A stretch of 64,000 nucleotides of DNA from Phycisphaerales bacterium. Its GTDB lineage: Bacteria > Planctomycetota > Phycisphaerae > Phycisphaerales > UBA1924. Below the pieces are notes generated by a model. The model saw only the letters and a list, made by a program, of their open reading frames with translations. It did not search any database and was not told the origin of the DNA. A program made the position numbers and the translations under genes. Where the stretch lies: assembly GCA_029260395.1 (NCBI GenBank), contig JAJDDJ010000022.1, positions 1 through 64,000 of the forward strand, read 5' to 3'. Positions 59,039-64,000 of this stretch are shown piece after piece; position 1 is the stretch's first letter, and every line of letters begins with the position of its first letter.

Positions 59039-60772
59039 ATGCAAAGTTCGTTCTCGGGCCAGACCGGCCCGGACTCACAACTCGGTCGCAAGATTCAACG
59101 GCTCATCGATGAGCAGTTGTTCTCGATCGTCTACCAGCCGATCATCGACATGCGCACGCAGCAGATCGTGGCATTCGAGGCTCTCACAAGGCCGCACCTC
59201 GACTCGAATTTCGAGTCGCCTGCTGCGCTCTTCGAGGCGGCCGAGGCAGAGGCCATGCTGTGGGAGCTCGAAGGCGCCACTCGGCGCGCGGCGATGGCCG
59301 GCGCACGCGAGTGGCCAGAGCACGTGCAACTGTTCATCAACTGTGCGCCGTGCGTTGCTGAGCACGAGGACTTCGAGAAGCAGCTCATCGGCGAACTCGA
59401 ATCCACTTGCGCACGTTACCCGGCGCAGCTGGTGGTCGAGATCACCGAGCGGTCGCCCCACCTCGACATGACCGTGCTGCCCGCGCGCATCGATGCGCTC
59501 CGTCAGCGGGGCCTGCAGATAGCCATTGATGATGTTGGCATCGGCGCCAGCGGGCTTGTGCGCATCAGCTCGCTTCGGCCGGGCTGGCTCAAGCTCGACC
59601 GCGCGCTCATCGGCGGAATCGACCGCGACCGTTTCAGGCTGAACCTGGTTCGGCACTTGGTGCGGTTTGCGCGCGCCTGTGGTGTTCAGGTGATCGCCGA
59701 GGGCATCGAACGGACCGAGGAACTGGATGTCTGCCGGGACTTGGGCGTGTGCTTCGGGCAAGGATTTCTGCTGGGCAGGCCCACGGCTGGCCCGATGGGC
59801 CTGCTGGCTGAGTGCCCACCCCCTCAGCCAACGCGCAACGCAGGGGCCGCTCACGACGCGCTGCCCGAGAGCGTCACGCTGCTACGGGGCGTGCAGCCCG
59901 CGATGTGCGTGGACCACTCGACCGCTGTGGCATCGGCGGCGCAAGACCTGCTGCGCGACCCGTCGCTGCCCGGTTTGTGCGTGACGCGGGGCGATGAGCT
60001 ACTGGGCTGGGTTCGGCGTGAGGATGCGCTGCGAGAGGCTCGCACCGACGACCGCAGCGCGATGCCCGTGAGCTTTCTGGCGAGGCGTGCTCCGGTGACT
60101 GAATCGGACTCGCTCGACTTCTGCGAGATTTTCGAGTTGGCTGCCACGCACGCGCAGTTCGGAGCTGACCTTCCGATCATCGTGCTCGCTGCGGGCCAGC
60201 CGCAGGCGCTGCTCACCACGCCCACGCTGCTCTCGATGGCAGCGGACATGGTGCGCACACAGGCGAGCCGGGAACACGCCAAATCGGCTGGCAATGCCAC
60301 GACGCTGCCAGGTAGCAGCGGGTGCCTCCAGCACCTCGACAGCCTGCTGGCGAGCACCGGACCCCATCAGCACGACGCGGTGGTCGTCGAGCTTGTGGGC
60401 ATCGGGCGGTTTAACCATGAGCAGGGCTACGACGCGGGCGAGCGAGTGGTCACCCGGCTGCGCGATCAGCTCCGCCGGGCGCGTCCCGATGGCTTCATCG
60501 GGCACCTCGGCCTTGAGGTGTACCTGCTGACCGTTCCATCGGGCACCGCACCCGCTGCCATCCGCGACCTGCTCGCTCGATTCGAGGTGGCCAACGCTTC
60601 GGAGCCAGGCGCGGCATCGGTCGGCCTGCGCGCGGTCGAGGTCGCTCGCATTGAAGCCCGTTTCGAGACCGGCAAGCAGGTGCTCGAGTTCGCGTCTCAG
60701 CGCCGGGCTGGCGCCCCGAACGAGCGAAGCACGGTGCTCGACGATCAGGACCAGCAGGCCCGATCGGCCTGA
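59039..60772 (+). CDS. EAL phosphodiesterase with CBS pair and degenerate GGDEF
   Basis: 577 aa. The EAL domain (about 15-250) keeps catalytic residues: FEALTRP, Asn in FINCAP, Glu in ITERSP, IDDVGIG, LKLDRAL, IAEGIER and GQGFLLGRP, so it likely cleaves c-di-GMP. The middle (about 275-415) resembles a CBS pair (LLRGVQPAMCVDHSTAVASAAQDLLRDPSLPGLCVTRGDELLGWV). The C-terminal part (about 440-560) is a GGDEF-like domain in which the active site has become GLEVY, so no cyclase activity is expected. Together with the Hpt/receiver-GGDEF pair at 43-45 kb this gives two c-di-GMP genes in the window. ATG 59039 has GGAGGCGG upstream. Confidence 0.88.
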   Translation: MQSSFSGQTGPDSQLGRKIQRLIDEQLFSIVYQPIIDMRTQQIVAFEALTRPHLDSNFESPAALFEAAEAEAMLWELEGATRRAAMAGAREWPEHVQLFINCAPCVAEHEDFEKQLIGELESTCARYPAQLVVEITERSPHLDMTVLPARIDALRQRGLQIAIDDVGIGASGLVRISSLRPGWLKLDRALIGGIDRDRFRLNLVRHLVRFARACGVQVIAEGIERTEELDVCRDLGVCFGQGFLLGRPTAGPMGLLAECPPPQPTRNAGAAHDALPESVTLLRGVQPAMCVDHSTAVASAAQDLLRDPSLPGLCVTRGDELLGWVRREDALREARTDDRSAMPVSFLARRAPVTESDSLDFCEIFELAATHAQFGADLPIIVLAAGQPQALLTTPTLLSMAADMVRTQASREHAKSAGNATTLPGSSGCLQHLDSLLASTGPHQHDAVVVELVGIGRFNHEQGYDAGERVVTRLRDQLRRARPDGFIGHLGLEVYLLTVPSGTAPAAIRDLLARFEVANASEPGAASVGLRAVEVARIEARFETGKQVLEFASQRRAGAPNERSTVLDDQDQQARSA

Positions 60773-60818
60773 ACGTGCTCAGGCTCCCTCGGACGCCCTG
60801 CCTGCTATCCTTGCCTCG

Positions 60819-61250
60819 GTGTTCAGAACCCCTCGACCGAGACTGATCGCGACCTTCACAGCGCTGGCATGCCTGACGCTGCTAGTCGTGTCGGCGGGGC
60901 TCTCGCCCTCGGGCGACGGGCACGGCACGCACACCCAGCTCGGCATGCCACCCTGCGGCTGGGCGGTGTGGCTGGATTCGCCGTGCGCCACGTGCGGGAT
61001 GACCACAGCCTTTGCGCACGCCGCCGACGGCGACCTCGCGGGCTCGTTTGTGACCCAGCCGATGGGCATGCTCCTCGCGGTGGTGGTCGCGGCGGTATTC
61101 TGGGCTGCTGTGTATCAGGCCTCTACCGGCAGCCGAGTGGACGCAGCGTTCGCACGCCTGCTTCGCGGCAGGGCGCTGGCGGGCGCTGGAGCGCTGGTGC
61201 TCGCAAGCTGGGCCTACAAGATCATCACGTGGGACAGCCCAGCAGTCTGA
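60819..61250 (+). CDS. DUF2752 membrane protein
   Basis: 143 aa. Hydrophobic helix LIATFTALACLTLLVVSAGLS, then CGWAVWLDSPCATCGMTTAFAHAADGDLAGSFVTQPMGMLLAV, the CxxxGMTxA pattern of DUF2752, and a second and third helix. Function of the family is not known. GTG start at 60819 (Val before FRTPRPRL); the frame to 60651 reads through the preceding gene. 46 bases after the EAL gene, probably same transcript. Confidence 0.8.
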   Translation: MFRTPRPRLIATFTALACLTLLVVSAGLSPSGDGHGTHTQLGMPPCGWAVWLDSPCATCGMTTAFAHAADGDLAGSFVTQPMGMLLAVVVAAVFWAAVYQASTGSRVDAAFARLLRGRALAGAGALVLASWAYKIITWDSPAV

Positions 61251-61301
61251 GCTCACCAGTCTGGGCCGAGCATTCTGAGCCGACGAAGAGGAGCCCCGAC
61301 C

Positions 61302-61970
61302 GTGCGCACGCGAATAACGATTCTAAATGCTTCAATCCTCACGGCTCTGACAGCGACCGCACTCGCCACAACGGGCTGCATAGGCGAACTCTTCGGAGGC
61401 ATGGCCGAATCTGCCCGCAGGCAGGGCTCGACCAAGGTGGAGCGGGTGTCCGACGATCTTGAGGGCAAGTCCTTCGCGGTGGTGGTCGCGGTTGACCGCA
61501 GCACGGCTGCGACTTCGCCCATGCTCGCTGAGACCCTGGGTGCACGAATGACGCAACTGCTGGCCGAGAACGCTATGGCATCTGGCTTTGCGCCGACGGA
61601 TCAGGTCACCGCGTACCTGGGCAACACGCCGAGCTGGCGTGCTTGGCCAAGGGGGAGGCTTCCGCAAGAGCTGGGCGTGGACCGCGTGGTGCTCGTGGAC
61701 ATCATCGATTACCGGCTGTACGAGCCGGGCAACGCGTATCTGTGGGACGGCCTCGCTTGGGGCAGCGTCGAGGTCTACGACCCCGAGGCGTTCGACCCCG
61801 ACAGGCCGATCTACGAGAGCGAGGTCCGCGTGCGGTTCCCCGATGGCACGGGCGTCGGCCCGACGGAGATGCGCGAAAATCTGGTGGCGACCGAACTGCT
61901 GAGGCGCTTTGTGAACCGCGCGAGCTGGCTATTTTATGACCACGAAGAGCCCAACATCATTGAGTACTAG
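61302..61970 (+). CDS. lipoprotein of unknown function, copy A
   Basis: 222 aa from GTG 61302 with GAGGAG upstream. Lipobox ATALATTGC near residue 26, then EGKSFAVVVAVDRSTAATSPMLAETLGARMTQLLAENAM, and RLPQELGVDRVVLVDIIDYRLYEPGNAYLWDGLAWGSVEVYD. This order (a lipoprotein with a nucleotide-like alpha/beta start, then LGVDRVVLVDIIDY) resembles small LptE- or GNA1162-like lipoproteins, but I do not assign a family. Followed by a second lipoprotein of similar layout. Confidence 0.72.
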   Translation: MRTRITILNASILTALTATALATTGCIGELFGGMAESARRQGSTKVERVSDDLEGKSFAVVVAVDRSTAATSPMLAETLGARMTQLLAENAMASGFAPTDQVTAYLGNTPSWRAWPRGRLPQELGVDRVVLVDIIDYRLYEPGNAYLWDGLAWGSVEVYDPEAFDPDRPIYESEVRVRFPDGTGVGPTEMRENLVATELLRRFVNRASWLFYDHEEPNIIEY

Positions 61971-62000
61971 CCGCAGACTCGGCAGCGAAAGGACGCAGCT

Positions 62001-62684
62001 TTGCGCACGATGCAACAGAGATTCATGCTCGGGGCTCTATTGATAGGTGCTGCGGCGATCGGCGCGTGCAACATCATCGGGCCGGCTCTGGCGGTCGCGT
62101 CCGGGCCGCCCAAGATCAAGCAGGTGTTCGATCTGCCCGAGGACCGCGTAACAGTGGTGCTGGTTGAGGACACAGCGAGCCCGCCGATCATTCGAGATTC
62201 TCGGCTGATTCGGCGGATCGCCGAGTCGGCGACGCAGGAACTCACACGGCGCGGCGCGGTTCGGACCGCAGTCGACCCCGGACCGATCCAGATGATGAGC
62301 GTGCAGCCTGCAGAGCGCGACACACCCATCGCGGATCTGGCCCGACGGGTCGGGGCCGACCAGATTGTGTACGCGCAGATCGTGCGGTTTACGCTCTCGC
62401 CCGATGGCCAGACCTTCACGCCCAGCGCCGAACTTCGGGTCCGCGTGCTGGACGCATCCGCTGAGAACGAGGAGACCATCGGCGAGCGCATCTGGCCGGC
62501 CGATGCTGAAGGTCACCCGCTGCTCGCGGGGGGTGAATCGATTGCTGGCTTCTCGCCCAAGGACGCGTCCGACATCCGACAGGCCGAGCTTGAGCTCGCC
62601 GAACTCACCGGGCTGCGCCTTGCCCAGTTGTTCTACGACCGCGACCGCGACAGCGTGTCGCGCAATCGGCCCGGGGGCGAGTAG
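62001..62684 (+). CDS. lipoprotein of unknown function, copy B
   Basis: 227 aa from TTG 62001 (AAAGGA upstream), ATG 62010 is an alternative. Lipobox IGAAAIGAC, then DRVTVVLVEDTASPPIIRDSRLIRRIAESATQELTRRGAV and IADLARRVGADQIVYAQIVRFTLSPDGQTF. The same scheme as copy A (VVLVEDxxS, helix, then VGADQIVYAQIV), 30 bases downstream of it, so the two are likely paralogous partners in an outer- or inner-membrane complex. Confidence 0.72.
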   Translation: MRTMQQRFMLGALLIGAAAIGACNIIGPALAVASGPPKIKQVFDLPEDRVTVVLVEDTASPPIIRDSRLIRRIAESATQELTRRGAVRTAVDPGPIQMMSVQPAERDTPIADLARRVGADQIVYAQIVRFTLSPDGQTFTPSAELRVRVLDASAENEETIGERIWPADAEGHPLLAGGESIAGFSPKDASDIRQAELELAELTGLRLAQLFYDRDRDSVSRNRPGGE

Positions 62685-62688
62685 CAGC

Positions 62689-63354
62689 GTGCGGCTGGGC
62701 GAGCTAAGGCCAACCCGATCGACCGAGGCGCTCACGCTCGATGGACCCGCGCTGGGTCCGGGGCCGGGATCTCAACTGGGGCCAGCCGCGCCGCTGAGCC
62801 GAGCCGAGCTTGCTATTGCCGACGACAGCTTCGTGGTCGCGCTGTGCACGGACCCCGCCAGCGCTGGCGATGCGCGTCGGTTTGTGTTTTTCGCAGCCTT
62901 GCTCGAAGCGCTGCACCGTCCGGTCGTGGGCCTGCTGCCCGAGGCGTCTTGGAATGTCGAACGCGCGACCCGGTGGGTGCGCACCGCTGGACCTCGCTGG
63001 TCGTTCAAGGTGCTCAACCAACCGATCACCGCGTGCTGGGGCGCGATCGATTTGGGTGTAATGATCGCGGCTCCTTGGGTGCTCGATCATGACCTTGCGA
63101 AGCTCCGCCTGCGGCAGACGGGACTGGTGGCATCGGCTCATGCCGCACGCACGCCTGTGCTGTGGGCCGGCCCGGGCCAGCCCGCCGAGTTGTACCCGGG
63201 CGTGTGCGCAGCGATGCTCGGGTGTGAATCTGATGAGCCGCGGAAGCTTGCGTTCAAGGCCGTGTCGCTTCTGGAAGACCCGGCTCGCCACGCGGAAGTG
63301 CTCGCTGCACTGGAGGCAGTCCGGGGCTCACGCGTGGGAGAAGACCATGGCTGA
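62689..63354 (+). CDS. hypothetical protein, GT4-like C-terminal fragment resemblance
   Basis: 221 aa from GTG 62689, GGGGGCG upstream. It starts just past the copy B stop. The region FVVALCTDPASAGDARRFVFFAALLEALHRPVVGLLPEASWNVERATRWV and later ARTPVLWAGPGQPAELYPGVCAAMLG and KLAFKAVSLLEDPARHAEVLAALEAVR recall the C-terminal Rossmann half of GT-B glycosyltransferases, but the N-terminal half is missing and no catalytic residues can be assigned. Its last 8 bases overlap the phosphatase gene. Confidence 0.6.
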   Translation: MRLGELRPTRSTEALTLDGPALGPGPGSQLGPAAPLSRAELAIADDSFVVALCTDPASAGDARRFVFFAALLEALHRPVVGLLPEASWNVERATRWVRTAGPRWSFKVLNQPITACWGAIDLGVMIAAPWVLDHDLAKLRLRQTGLVASAHAARTPVLWAGPGQPAELYPGVCAAMLGCESDEPRKLAFKAVSLLEDPARHAEVLAALEAVRGSRVGEDHG

Positions 63355-63829
63355 GCGCACGGGCGTGCTGTTTGTCTGCTTGGGCAACATCTGCCGGAGC
63401 CCGTTGGCCGAGGGGCTGTTTATCCACGCGGCCCGTGAGCGCGGCGTGCTCGACCGGTTCGATATCGATTCCTGCGGCACGGGCGGCTGGCACGCGGGTA
63501 ATCCCGCCGACCCGCGCTCGATCGCGGTCGCCCGCAAGCACGGCATTGACCTGCCGAGCCGAGCGAGGCAGCTTCGCGCCGCGACTGACTTTGCGCGGTT
63601 CGAGTGGATCATCGCGATGGACCGCTCTAACCACTCGGACCTGCTCGCCGACGGCAGCGAGCCAAGCCGCACGCACCTGATGATGGCGTTTCACGCGGAC
63701 CACGCAGTCAAGCCGAGCAAGGCGCCGGACGTGCCCGACCCGTATTATGGTGGTGCCGACGGATTCGATGACGTGTATGAGATGTTGACCGGCGCGTGCG
63801 ATGGGCTGCTAGAACGCGTACTGAGCTAG
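63347..63829 (+). CDS. low-molecular-weight protein-tyrosine phosphatase
   Basis: 160 aa. The signature loop VLFVCLGNICRSPLAEGLF (Cys-x5-Arg, residues about 7-24) and the catalytic Asp in VPDPYYGGADGF are intact, so it should hydrolyse phosphotyrosine; in bacteria such enzymes often partner with BY-kinases in exopolysaccharide control or act in stress. ATG 63347 overlaps the stop of the upstream gene by 8 bases, so translation is likely coupled. No tyrosine kinase is seen here. Confidence 0.92.
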   Translation: MAERTGVLFVCLGNICRSPLAEGLFIHAARERGVLDRFDIDSCGTGGWHAGNPADPRSIAVARKHGIDLPSRARQLRAATDFARFEWIIAMDRSNHSDLLADGSEPSRTHLMMAFHADHAVKPSKAPDVPDPYYGGADGFDDVYEMLTGACDGLLERVLS

Positions 63830-63830
63830 A

Positions 63831-64000
63831 TCACTCGTTCGAGGCACCCTTGAGTAGTTCGCTCGTGAGCTTGCCCGCGAAGCCCCAGTTTTCAGGATCA
63901 ATCTCGTCGATGACCACGTGGGTATGCTCGGGCCGCTTTCCAAGAACGTCGCCGAGCAGTTTGGTTACACCCGCGACAATCTCAGCCTTCTGCTCGGTTG
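63831..64000 (-). CDS. 4-oxalocrotonate tautomerase-like protein, N-terminus cut by window
   Basis: The minus frame ending TGA at 63831-63833 reads TEQKAEIVAGVTKLLGDVLGKRPEHTHVVIDEIDPENWGFAGKLTSELLK, the core helix and beta strand of the small tautomerase family (2-hydroxymuconate tautomerase-like), in which an N-terminal Pro is the catalytic base. That Pro lies beyond the window. The frame is too short for a large-ORF list but the family match is clear. Converges with the phosphatase gene (1 base between stops). Confidence 0.85.
   Translation of the reverse strand, partial: TEQKAEIVAGVTKLLGDVLGKRPEHTHVVIDEIDPENWGFAGKLTSELLKGASNE

Overview
The window reads as GC-rich chromosomal DNA of a planctomycete, most likely class Phycisphaerae. 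The grounds are a giant secreted protein with the planctomycete LEPR-XLL N-terminal motif, a type IV prepilin-like protein with a C-terminal H-x9-DG signature, two secreted proteins ending in PAP-type (PEP-CTERM-like) tails, two unrelated secreted proteins ending in duplicated copies of the same GDIADDFG...SFGDFLALLGL...GPC tail, and membrane proteins with CPxC zinc ribbons. Nothing indicates a plasmid, phage or island: I saw no transposase, integrase or CRISPR array. Coding is dense on both strands, and most intergenic stretches over 150 bases hold palindromic repeats.

Layout. 1-8.7 kb: a truncated MazG-like gene, an FkbM methyltransferase with a C13 tract just after its start codon, a three-gene peptide-type ABC importer (binding protein, permease B, permease C with a coiled-coil insertion, no ATPase), a BioF/KBL-type PLP enzyme and a methyltransferase. 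8.8-15 kb: a 1,358-residue LEPR-XLL glycosidase-like protein divergent from a D-apionate-lactonase-like gene, suggesting extracellular plant-glycan use. 15-22 kb: a non-canonical Nramp-like transporter, tRNA-Leu, recA, zinc-ribbon membrane proteins and an S10 carboxypeptidase. 22-31 kb: the secretome stretch (prepilin-like, pyroglutamyl-peptidase-like with Cys to Ser, and two proteins with the GDIADDFG tail), an acyl-CoA carboxyltransferase, a DUF7002-like protein and rnpB. 31-45 kb: housekeeping genes (tyrS, polyprenyl synthase, asnB, muramoyl amidase lipoprotein, YggS, peroxiredoxin, gpmI) and a two-component pair (Hpt plus receiver-GGDEF). 45-50 kb: tRNA-Glu, fructose-6-phosphate aldolase, a GT-C glycosyltransferase, an acyl-CoA ligase and a HEAT-like secreted protein.

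50-58 kb is the functional centre: one minus-strand run groEL1-groES-sulfotransferase-groEL2-hypothetical-dnaJ-grpE-FmdB-acpS, i.e. nearly the whole folding machinery with a PAPS-type sulfotransferase placed between groES and the second groEL. A strong 12-pair hairpin with a GAAA loop masks the ribosome binding site of the small gene translationally coupled to dnaJ, a good RNA-thermometer or attenuator candidate. 58-64 kb: a lone nuoA, an EAL-CBS-degenerate-GGDEF protein, a DUF2752 membrane protein, two lipoproteins, a short orphan protein overlapping a low-molecular-weight phosphatase, and the end of a tautomerase gene.

Starts were often moved downstream of the longest open frame where that frame ran into repeats, a tRNA or a neighbouring gene, or where a ribosome binding site, signal peptide or family alignment favoured an internal start. 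All family assignments are from motif recognition by eye; no search was run.
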